Part shown: positions 1-5,182 of the stretch, piece by piece | Layout of the letters: each line of letters starts with the position of its first letter | Numbering within the stretch: the stretch's first letter is position 1 | Assembly: GCA_003354225.1 (NCBI GenBank) | Contig: PIVH01000674.1 | Location: 1 to 5,204 of the forward strand | Direction of reading: 5' to 3' | Source of the DNA: Globobulimina sp. | Lineage: Eukaryota > Foraminifera > Rotaliida | DNA length: 5,204 nt | Position numbers and translations under genes: made by a program | Notes under the pieces: model-generated | What the model was told of the DNA's origin: nothing | Databases searched by the model: none | The model's input: the letters and a program-made list of their open reading frames with translations, nothing else

Positions 1-611
1 GCATACTCATATGCAGAATGATCCGGTTTAATATCTTTCATTAAAACACATGCAACAGGCACTGCCATTGGTGTTTGATTAACACTGCCTGCTGGAAATA
101 CTGCAACAATATGAAAAACCTGAGAATAATATATACCACAACCCAATTTTGGTGTAGATTTGAATGAGCCATCAAATGCCAACCAAGGAGCATCTCTTAA
201 TATTTTTGCATGCTCGAAGTCACAAAATAATTGCACCGCATTCACCTCATCCGATCCCAAATAACTTAATCCTGCATTTTTTTCATATGATTCCCTTTGC
301 TTTTCATCCAAAGTCCCATCGGACGCAAGTTCTTTCATTTCCCATTCAATCACAACTGCATTTGCAGGTGTCTTTGGTGGACCATATTCACCCTTAATTC
401 TATAAATAAATAACTTCCATTTTTCCAAATTTTTGATATATCGAACCCAATACGGATGTTCACGTCGTGTGACTTCAAAATATTCATTTCCTGTGCTACT
501 TCCTTTATTTTCTCTGATTTTTCTCATCAAAGCACATTTAAATCCACGGCAAGCAAGTTCCTTGTCATCAATGATAGTATGACATGATTTGGCAAAATCA
601 TGCGTATCCAT
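1..611 (-). CDS. MULE-type (Mutator-like) transposase, N-terminal part, runs off left edge
   Basis: The minus strand is open from an ATG at 611-609 to the window edge: 203 codons plus two bases, no stop. Residues 133-203 match the MULE transposase domain. A Phe-Cys-Asp lead-in (129-131) precedes WLAFDGSFKSTPKL (143-156), the equivalent of the family's DGTFK motif, then a Tyr-Tyr-containing strand and MAVPVACVLMKD (182-193), the equivalent of the 'P-L-V-Y-A-L-L-x-N-K' strand, then a Tyr near the edge. Asp147 would be the first catalytic acid of the DDE triad; the second Asp and the Glu lie outside the window. Residues 15-90 have the place and Trp/Tyr content of a FLYWCH-like DNA-binding region but lack a clear set of zinc ligands, so I do not assign one. 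The frame stays open upstream to a stop at 695-693, without another ATG. The product would cut and paste its own element in the nucleus. Whether the element is intact cannot be judged from this end. Confidence 0.85.
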   Translation of the reverse strand, partial: MDTHDFAKSCHTIIDDKELACRGFKCALMRKIRENKGSSTGNEYFEVTRREHPYWVRYIKNLEKWKLFIYRIKGEYGPPKTPANAVVIEWEMKELASDGTLDEKQRESYEKNAGLSYLGSDEVNAVQLFCDFEHAKILRDAPWLAFDGSFKSTPKLGCGIYYSQVFHIVAVFPAGSVNQTPMAVPVACVLMKDIKPDHSAYEY

Positions 612-760
612 TTTATCTCCAAATGAATCAAATTGTAAAATTCCGATCGAAACGAAACAAAAGCAGCGAAACGAAACAAAAAAGATCCAAGTTCAGTGAC
701 TACATTTATTATTTGTAAAATATTACATAATAATATTTAGTTTGTAACGTACCGGCACGA
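612..760. promoter_or_regulatory. Divergent intergenic region between transposase and plus-strand gene
   Basis: This gap separates two genes that read away from each other, so it should hold both promoters. It is AT-rich. It contains a 15-bp direct repeat at 648-681 and, at 710-740, a very AT-rich stretch ending in TATTTAG. That last stretch could be a 3' splice site for an upstream exon of the plus-strand gene, because the coding frame stays open back to 734 without an ATG. If the transposase belongs to a mobile element, one element end could also lie here, but I found no inverted repeat partner in the window. Confidence 0.4.
648..681. repeat. 15-bp direct repeat, two perfect copies
   Basis: CGAAACGAAACAAAA occurs at 648-662 and again at 667-681, a period of 19 bp. 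Each copy itself contains two CGAAAC half-units. It lies 37-70 bp upstream of the transposase ATG. Short direct repeats in this place can be subterminal transposase-binding sites or promoter elements; the sequence alone does not decide between them. Confidence 0.75.
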
Positions 761-844
761 TTGGATGAGAATGATTTTGATATACAATTTAATGCGGAGG
801 AGGCACCAAAACCACCTCAGAATTATTCAAAGCCGGAGAAAATT

Positions 845-1912
845 ATGGAAATTTCTGATTTTATTTTGGATAATAATGATAATAAAAATGATAACGATAA
901 TAAAAATGATATGATTATGAATGATAAGGAGAATAAAAATGATTTGAATGATATGGAGAATAAAAATGATATGATATTTGAACAGGAAACGATTGAGGAA
1001 GCATTGAAACGAATGGAATTAAAACAATCTCAAATAAATAAAATGTTGGATGCAGAATTTGAGGATATCGATGATATTTTATCATTGGACGGAACTGAAT
1101 TATTACAGATGGGATTTAAAATGGGTGCAATCAAAGCTATTGAACGTAAATTGAATGCTGAGAAAAAGAGAAAAGGTGTCAACGCACAAAAAGGCGATGC
1201 AGAGATGAAGGATAATAATATGATGCAGCAATTATTGAATGTATTGCAACGTGGAAATAGGAATAATATGAATGTATTGCAACATGGAAATGATGAAAAT
1301 AATCAGGATAAAAAGGTTTGGTTTAAATTAGGAAACCGGCGATGTTATGTAGGAGTAATTAAGGAAAAATGGTTGAAAGCATATAATTTGAAAGCATTAG
1401 CAATGATTTTTGAATGGTTGGAATGTACCGATGCTTCAGTATTAAGATCGATGTTATTTCAGAAAACTCGAAGTGGAAACATGGACAAAGTTCGTTGTTT
1501 TTATGATGAAAATGCCAAAGAATGGCCTCATTCAAATATTGAGGAAGTGAAGAAAATATTACATTTTTTAGGTGGGATGAAATTTATTAAAATTTTTAGG
1601 GAGGATTTAGGTGGAAATGCATGGGGAGGAAGTACAGGATATACAGCAACATTTGGCAGGAATACAATATCAACTTCATTGGCATTGCAAGGTTCATTGG
1701 AAGAAGCTAAAAAAACATGGAAGTGGATGCAGGGAGTAGCAAATGATGTGGATTGGAATGGATTTGTTAATAAGACGCATGATGTAGATGCACATAGATT
1801 GAAGCTTGTAGATTTTATTGGAAATGGTCCAGATTGGGATGCATTCAGTGAATGGAAAAATAATGGGCCACAATTAAGGGAAGCTCAAGAAATTGAATCA
1901 GAAAGTGAATGA
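845..1912 (+). CDS. Acidic low-complexity protein with SAM-like patch and unknown C-terminal domain
   Basis: The first in-frame ATG is at 845 (355 residues) and the stop is a TGA at 1910-1912. The frame is open back to 734, and 764-844 also reads like protein (DENDFDIQFNAEEAPKPPQ), so the true start may lie in an upstream exon. A TTG sits at 761, and I do not favour it as a start in a eukaryote. Numbering residues from 761: 38-70 is an Asn/Asp/Lys tract with four NKND units; 74-100 is a charged amphipathic helix; 101-137 (DIDDILSLDGTELLQMGFKM onward, ending in a basic helix) resembles the C-terminal half of a SAM domain, which mediates protein or RNA contacts; 160-177 is a small tandem duplication; 186-375 looks globular, rich in Trp and aromatic residues, and I do not recognise it. 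There is no signal peptide or membrane helix, so the protein is probably cytosolic or nuclear. It reads divergently from the transposase and could be a second gene of the same element, but nothing in its sequence shows that. Confidence 0.75.
   Translation: MEISDFILDNNDNKNDNDNKNDMIMNDKENKNDLNDMENKNDMIFEQETIEEALKRMELKQSQINKMLDAEFEDIDDILSLDGTELLQMGFKMGAIKAIERKLNAEKKRKGVNAQKGDAEMKDNNMMQQLLNVLQRGNRNNMNVLQHGNDENNQDKKVWFKLGNRRCYVGVIKEKWLKAYNLKALAMIFEWLECTDASVLRSMLFQKTRSGNMDKVRCFYDENAKEWPHSNIEEVKKILHFLGGMKFIKIFREDLGGNAWGGSTGYTATFGRNTISTSLALQGSLEEAKKTWKWMQGVANDVDWNGFVNKTHDVDAHRLKLVDFIGNGPDWDAFSEWKNNGPQLREAQEIESESE
881..970 (+). repeat. In-frame AATAAAAATGAT repeats encoding NKND units
   Basis: The 12-mer AATAAAAATGAT occurs perfectly at 881-892, 899-910, 932-943 and 959-970. 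Spacings are 18, 33 and 27 bp, all multiples of three, so the reading frame is kept and each copy encodes Asn-Lys-Asn-Asp. This is a low-complexity, expansion-prone segment within the coding region. Confidence 0.85.
1237..1291 (+). repeat. 33-bp tandem duplication in the coding sequence
   Basis: A 22-bp block at 1237-1258 recurs at 1270-1291 with one difference (G versus A). The copies encode NVLQRGN and NVLQHGN, eleven residues apart. The near identity at DNA level suggests a recent in-frame duplication. Confidence 0.8.
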
Positions 1913-1938
1913 CATTGATATTAATATATTATTTAAGT

Positions 1939-2121
1939 GATCACAGTTAGATCAACACATATCACAGTAAGAGCATACTCAAATCACAGTGAGAGCATAG
2001 ATCACATAGATCATAGTAAGATCACAGTGAGATCACAGTACGATCATAGATCATAGTCAGATCACAGTCATAGTCAGATCATAGAGCATAGAGATCACAG
2101 TGAGATCATGATCTGTCGATC
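1939..2121. repeat. Degenerate 11-bp GATC-rich tandem array between convergent genes
   Basis: The unit is close to GATCACAGTRA, with variants such as GATCATAGTCA and shorter or longer units. GATC starts at 1939, 1950, 2000, 2009, 2020, 2031, 2042, 2049, 2060, 2077, 2093, 2104, 2110 and 2118: fourteen sites where fewer than one is expected. Six of the spacings are exactly 11 bp. Between 1960 and 1998 the units keep TCACAGT but have lost GATC. The right end contains a perfect 12-bp palindrome, AGATCATGATCT, at 2103-2114. The array starts 27 bp after the stop of the plus-strand gene and ends 76 bp before the stop of the minus-strand gene, so it may lie in both 3' untranslated regions. It is not protein coding in any sustained frame. 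Confidence 0.85.
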
Positions 2122-2197
2122 TATCACATGGTCGAAACCTTTCTAAATTGATTGAGCATTCCATGATCCTCTTTTTTCTTTTTCAACGTGTTGTATC

Positions 2198-2959
2198 CTA
2201 AACGCAGCCTCGCATGTCGCCAAATAGATGCTGTAATACATCCAGAATAACAGTATGTGTTTCTGCAGAGTCTGTGTCATTTGCAATTGACTCTAACTCG
2301 ACTCTGTAACATGGTACTTTTGGTACATCGTCACCGGTTATACCAAATGCTTCCAACTTTGGGTCAGGAAAAGAATCGATATATTCAATGATTTTACCTT
2401 TTTTATCCTGCGCATATTGAGGTATTCTATAATGAATTAACTTGGGTATTTCTAAGAAGTTTCGCCAGTTTTTACTTCGAATTACAACATCACCGATATT
2501 GCGAATACGGACATAATCGTTTGCTTTGAATTTTTGTTGCTGTGATTCTTTAATTTGCTGTTTATTGTTTGTTAAATATTCATTCAATTTAAAATGAAAT
2601 TCTTTTTCCGTAAATAAATTATAATTTAAACATAATTGAATGATGGAAAATGTCCATTCTTCATAATAGGATATAAACAAATATGTTGATTGAGGTAAGC
2701 TTTCCCAAATCCTTCGTATTTTATACGTTGAGACATTATATTTGCCATTTTTGTTTGTACCAATTTGAGACATTAATAACATGAGCAATGAATCAATTTT
2801 CTTTTCGTAGTCCGTTAAATATCGGTTATTCTTTGGTAATAACATCGATGGCGTCAATATTTTGTCATCATATCCTAAATCAGAGACTGATTGTTGATCT
2901 TTAGCAATGCATTGAGATGAAGTTAAATGTGACAGTATTTGGCGAAATCTGTTTGCCAT
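2198..2959 (-). CDS. Nitrile hydratase beta-subunit-like protein, stand-alone
   Basis: This is an intact 253-residue frame, ATG at 2959-2957 and stop TAG at 2200-2198. Residues 50-130 match the helical N-terminal part of the family, with IRRIWESLP (81-89), YYEEW (98-102) and the following 'LFTEKEF' that corresponds to the usual '-Leu-Ile-Thr-x-Glu-Glu-' turn. Residues 144-248 match the SH3-like C-terminal domain: FKANDYVRIRN (144-154), HYRIPQY (176-182, family pattern HxRxPxY), KKGKI (186-190), FPDP (197-200), PCYRVELE (216-223) and a final TVILDV strand (236-241) with Leu-Phe-Gly. In bacterial nitrile hydratase (nitrile to amide) and the related thiocyanate hydrolase, this chain pairs with a metal-binding alpha chain, and two of its Arg residues contact the oxidised active-site cysteines. 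Arg178 and Arg82 or Arg83 are candidates here (inference). No alpha-chain Cys-x-x-Cys-Ser-Cys motif is present in the window. Residues 155-174 look like an insertion. The first 45 residues are unlike the bacterial N terminus. The gene shares a short promoter gap with the TMEM151-like gene. Confidence 0.82.
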   Translation of the reverse strand: MANRFRQILSHLTSSQCIAKDQQSVSDLGYDDKILTPSMLLPKNNRYLTDYEKKIDSLLMLLMSQIGTNKNGKYNVSTYKIRRIWESLPQSTYLFISYYEEWTFSIIQLCLNYNLFTEKEFHFKLNEYLTNNKQQIKESQQQKFKANDYVRIRNIGDVVIRSKNWRNFLEIPKLIHYRIPQYAQDKKGKIIEYIDSFPDPKLEAFGITGDDVPKVPCYRVELESIANDTDSAETHTVILDVLQHLFGDMRGCV

Positions 2960-3021
2960 TGTACCAAACGAATGATTATTTTCTAGTTTTCTGCTTTTAA
3001 TAGCCCCACTACATTATAATA
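2960..3021. promoter_or_regulatory. 62-bp bidirectional promoter gap
   Basis: Only 62 bp separate the two divergent ATG codons of the nitrile hydratase beta-like gene and the TMEM151-like gene. The gap is AT-rich with a TTTTCTAGTTTTCTGCTTTT tract and TATAAT at 3015-3020 directly before the plus-strand ATG. Both promoters, or at least their proximal parts and the 5' untranslated regions, must share this space. No specific factor site can be assigned. Confidence 0.5.
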
Positions 3022-4025
3022 ATGTCAGATGAGAAACAACTCGCAATGGAAATTGCATCGCATGAACAAAAAAACGAAACGACTGCTACCAACAGTGAAG
3101 CAACAAATAAAACAGATGCTGCAGCTGCTGGTGGTATGGGTTTTAAAAAATCATGTATGGCATCACCTCATTTAAAATCATGGTTTTTATCAGGAAACAA
3201 CTGTGTCATTGTGGTTCAGATGACATTATGATTCATAATGATACTTTTTATGATTGGGATGATTATTATAGTGATTATTATACTATTTGTTTTGATAATA
3301 TATTCACAGCGTACTCTAGTGACATCCCAGGTATTTGTCCACCACCATGCAATTTTGCCTTTTCCTGGTGGTGTTTAGGTGTTTTAGGTGGTCTATACTT
3401 AATATATTGGATTGAAACACTTTGTTCATCGTCAAGGCGTTATTTATCACATTCCTTTGCTACCGAGACAGTCCATCAATATGTAAATAGAATTAAATCA
3501 TATCCACCATCGATTTATTGGAGTGTTGAATGTTATCATTATGAGACGAGAACGAGAACAGTATATTATACGGATAGTAATGGGAATCAACAAAGTCGGA
3601 CAGAAACATATCAAGAAAAAGTTGTAACATGGACAAATTCAATGCATTATCATTTTAATTCATGGATGGATACATCAGCACCTTTATTAGGTTTAGAAAA
3701 TTATAAATTAACAAAAATAACATATACAAAAACGTATACTTTCGCGAATGAAGCAACAAGAAATGATTATAATTACCAATGGGCAAAGTTTAAAAGAGAG
3801 AATGATAGGGACGCATATCAATCAACGTGGCAAAAATTTACAGTAAAAGATTTTACAAAAAAAATGTTAGCTGAAGTTGAAGCAGGCACTAAACCATGTT
3901 GTTTGACATTATGTTTTTATTTATTATGGTCATTTGTCGGTTTAACATCATGTTATAGGGTATGGTTTGGAATGATTGTTGGGAGCAGAAAAAAATTTAC
4001 ATTCGTTAAGCAAATATCAATATAA
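3022..4025 (+). CDS. TMEM151-family transmembrane protein, 5' part split between two frames
   Basis: The start ATG at 3022 opens a hydrophilic N terminus (MSDEKQLAMEIASHEQKNET...) that ends at a TGA at 3229-3231. The rest of the protein is in a different frame, open from an internal ATG at 3153 to a TAA at 4023-4025. Numbering that second frame from 3153: GICPPPC (60-66), a membrane helix (about 68-88), then the TMEM151 core with VNRIKSYPPS (111-120), YWSVECYHYETRTRTVYY (122-139), TYQEKVVTW (152-160), LLGLENYKLTKITYTK (178-193), a segment ending DFTKKMLAEV (233-242), and a last membrane helix (about 249-268) followed by a basic tail. The TMEM151 match rests on the ECYHYETRxRT and YxEKV motifs and the domain order; TMEM151 proteins are poorly understood multi-pass membrane proteins. 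The frame change needs an intron of length 2 mod 3, a frameshift or a sequence error. Candidate introns: GTATGG at 3134 or 3155 to the AG at 3219 (86 or 65 nt), or 3203-3309 (107 nt). None of these keeps a first membrane helix. Confidence 0.78.
3232..3303 (+). other. Cryptic membrane-helix frame inside the TMEM151-like gene
   Basis: Continuing the 3022 frame past its TGA (3229-3231) gives a 24-residue run made only of Ile, Val, Leu, Phe, Met, Gly and a final Tyr, followed by SQRTLVTSQ. That is an ideal membrane helix followed by a polar segment. It stands where the TMEM151 family has its first helix, just ahead of the Cys-containing loop. The 3153 frame over the same bases gives an Asp/Tyr-rich segment instead. 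AT-rich DNA can give Ile/Leu runs by chance in one frame, so this is suggestive only. Confidence 0.45.
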
Positions 4026-4309
4026 CAGAAAATAAAATAAAAATATAATAACAAAGTCATGTGTTGACAGTTTATGACATTATTAGTTTAAATAACTTAT
4101 CTGAGTGAGTTTGTGGACTGAGTGTCCTGTATTCGTTTTTATAAATCCCTGTCCTTTGTTTTCCTTTTTTTTTTGTTACATTGTGTTTGTTTATCGTTTG
4201 CAGTGGATTTATATTGGTTTTTGTTTTCTTTTTTTGTGTTTTGTACATAGTATTGCTAAGCATAGTGTTTTTTCACTTGTTTATGTTAAATTAATCTAAT
4301 CTAATAGCA
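4026..4309. other. Non-coding stretch with poly(A)-type signals and T-rich intron-like tract
   Basis: This stretch follows the stop of the TMEM151-like gene. It begins with overlapping AATAAA signals (4031-4041). From about 4125 to 4250 the plus strand is strongly T-rich. GTGAGT at 4105-4110 matches a splice donor, and two T-rich acceptor-like ends follow: TTATCGTTTGCAG ending at 4203 and TGTTTTGTACATAG ending at 4250. The implied introns would be 99 or 146 nt. A small tandem run of TAATC lies at about 4291-4303. Short open frames here on both strands lack a credible start or protein-like composition. Confidence 0.4.
4031..4041 (+). terminator. Overlapping AATAAA polyadenylation signals
   Basis: Two overlapping AATAAA hexamers (4031-4036 and 4036-4041) lie 6-16 bases after the TAA of the TMEM151-like gene. 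In eukaryotes this hexamer is the usual cleavage and polyadenylation signal. The region is AT-rich, so chance occurrence is possible, but the position suits the 3' end of that gene. Confidence 0.45.
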
Positions 4310-4448
4310 ATGGATAAAATTGATATAAGTAAGACCTTTCTTCTTTGACAAAATCATTTGCAAGTCATCTAATCCAATCAGTGCATTGCATTTATTTTTG
4401 TAATTTACAGATGATTGGCGCTTTGAAGTTTCCATTGTTGCTTACTAA
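4310..4448 (+). CDS. Possible spliced micro-ORF, 18 codons
   Basis: An ATG at 4310 begins MDKIDI and reaches a GTAAGA donor at 4329. Removing 4329-4410 joins one leftover A to AT and yields the complete 18-residue MDKIDINDWRFEVSIVAY, ending at TAA 4446-4448. Without splicing the frame ends at a TGA a few codons after the donor. The peptide is too short to classify. It may be a real micropeptide, an upstream ORF of a longer transcript, or an accident around an intron in a non-coding RNA. Confidence 0.25.
4329..4410 (+). other. Candidate 82-nt spliceosomal intron
   Basis: The donor is GTAAGA (4329-4334), a near-consensus eukaryotic 5' splice site. The acceptor is a T-rich run, TTTATTTTTGTAATTTACAG, ending at 4410. 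Branch-site-like TCTAATC lies at about 4368-4374, some 36 nt before the acceptor. Length and composition suit a short protist intron. No long protein frame flanks it, so its host transcript is unclear. Confidence 0.5.
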
Positions 4449-4535
4449 GACACTGCAGTGAAAAATCTGCGTACAAGTCATTCAACGATATATTCATATG
4501 TGATTATGTGTGCATGACTACTAAATTTAACTATA

Positions 4536-5168
4536 TTAACTACTAAATAAAAACATGTCAACATTAGATAACACAACACGATAATTTACAGCTACATTAT
4601 ATTCACTCAATACTATCACAATAAAACCATCATCATCCTCTAATAATAAATCCTGATAGATTCTAAATGTATTTCTTTCTGTTTTTGCAATTATGGTTAT
4701 TGTTCGATATTTAACCGTAATCTGATACCTCCCACAAATATCATCTTTATATTTTTGCAGAATTTGATTGTTACTCAAAACATCTTGCAACGAATCCTCT
4801 TTGTTGCACCAAATAAATAAAGGAAATCCAATAAACTGATTATGAATACGTTCGAAACGTTTCATATCATTCAAATGACCCTTCCATATAAATCTGATCA
4901 TTAACTTATGTTTTTCTGCTGTCGTTGTGCTGTGTTCTTCATTGGGTATCATAAATATATTTAGCTTTGTGACATTTTCATATTTGCTGTTTTTATCTTT
5001 TATACATTCTGTTGATTGCGATTGATATAAAACATTATATACTTTACAACTGCCATAATCCTCATCCTCCTCATCATCTACAAATTTATAATCATTAATT
5101 GTTGCATAACAATTGGTATAATTCTCATATGATTCTTTAATTTGTTTAATATGTCGAGGTCCAATGAG
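4536..5168 (-). CDS. Terminal exon of an unrecognised acidic protein, 5' part beyond right edge
   Basis: The frame is open on the minus strand from 5171 to a TAA at 4538-4536. The first in-frame ATG is at 4952-4950 (138 residues), but the 72 codons before it are just as protein-like (LIGPRHIKQIKESYENYTN at the start, then an acidic DDEEDEDYG patch). No ATG lies among them, so I place the exon start at 5168, right after an AG acceptor. That gives 210 residues. I recognise no family. Visible features are the acidic patch (residues 31-38 of the exon), RFIWKGHLNDMKRFERIH (about 91-108), FPLFIWCNKEDSLQDVL (about 114-130), an alternating hydrophobic beta-like stretch ITVKYRTITII (about 150-160), and a hydrophobic strand-rich C terminus ending MFLFSS. 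There is no signal peptide and no convincing membrane helix. The fold looks alpha-beta and probably cytosolic. An AATAAA on this strand lies at 4396-4391, some 140 nt past the stop. Confidence 0.65.
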   Translation of the reverse strand, partial: LIGPRHIKQIKESYENYTNCYATINDYKFVDDEEDEDYGSCKVYNVLYQSQSTECIKDKNSKYENVTKLNIFMIPNEEHSTTTAEKHKLMIRFIWKGHLNDMKRFERIHNQFIGFPLFIWCNKEDSLQDVLSNNQILQKYKDDICGRYQITVKYRTITIIAKTERNTFRIYQDLLLEDDDGFIVIVLSEYNVAVNYRVVLSNVDMFLFSS

Positions 5169-5182
5169 CTGTCAAACATAAA
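5169..5182 (-). other. Candidate 3' splice acceptor of the last minus-strand gene
   Basis: On the minus strand TTTATGTTTGACAG ends at 5169 and is followed by the open frame starting CTC at 5168, in phase 0. A TGA in the same frame (5174-5172) lies just inside the putative intron, as expected if coding resumes after splicing. The donor would lie beyond the right edge. The alternative is that a different frame, open from the edge and reading AIANKFQFMFDSSLDLDIL, is coding, with a frame change near 5140-5168. Confidence 0.45.

Noticed and set aside
164-397. 77-codon open frame on the plus strand
   Set aside because: It is antisense to the MULE transposase, His/Pro/Ile-rich as expected of an antisense shadow, and the opposite strand has clear family motifs.
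765-914. ATG at 765 opening an Ile/Met/Arg-rich frame
   Set aside because: It is out of frame with the protein-like reading, which continues to 1912, and ends within about 50 codons at a TGA.
1939-2121. CRISPR array
   Set aside because: Units are about 11 bp and degenerate, there are no unique spacers of constant length, and there are no cas genes or prokaryotic context.
3229-3231. TGA read as tryptophan (altered genetic code)
   Set aside because: The plus-strand gene at 845-1912 ends cleanly at a TGA, and no recognised protein here contains an in-frame TGA. One TGA before a hydrophobic run is not enough to propose reassignment.
3153-3300. Internal ATG at 3153 as the true start of the TMEM151-like protein
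   Set aside because: It would leave an Asp/Tyr-rich, non-family N terminus and ignore the well-placed ATG at 3022, whose frame has natural-looking N-terminal composition. It remains possible but less likely.
4072-4299. Two overlapping short open frames, 4072-4263 (minus) and 4105-4299 (plus)
   Set aside because: They come from one T-rich/A-rich tract. The plus frame starts at GTG, not ATG, and is Phe/Cys-rich; the minus frame is Lys/Thr/Asn-rich. Neither looks like a real protein.
4316-4323. AAAATTGA, the early promoter motif known from mimiviruses
   Set aside because: A single 8-mer in AT-rich DNA, located inside a short ORF and not upstream of any supported gene; good splice sites nearby argue against a viral genome.
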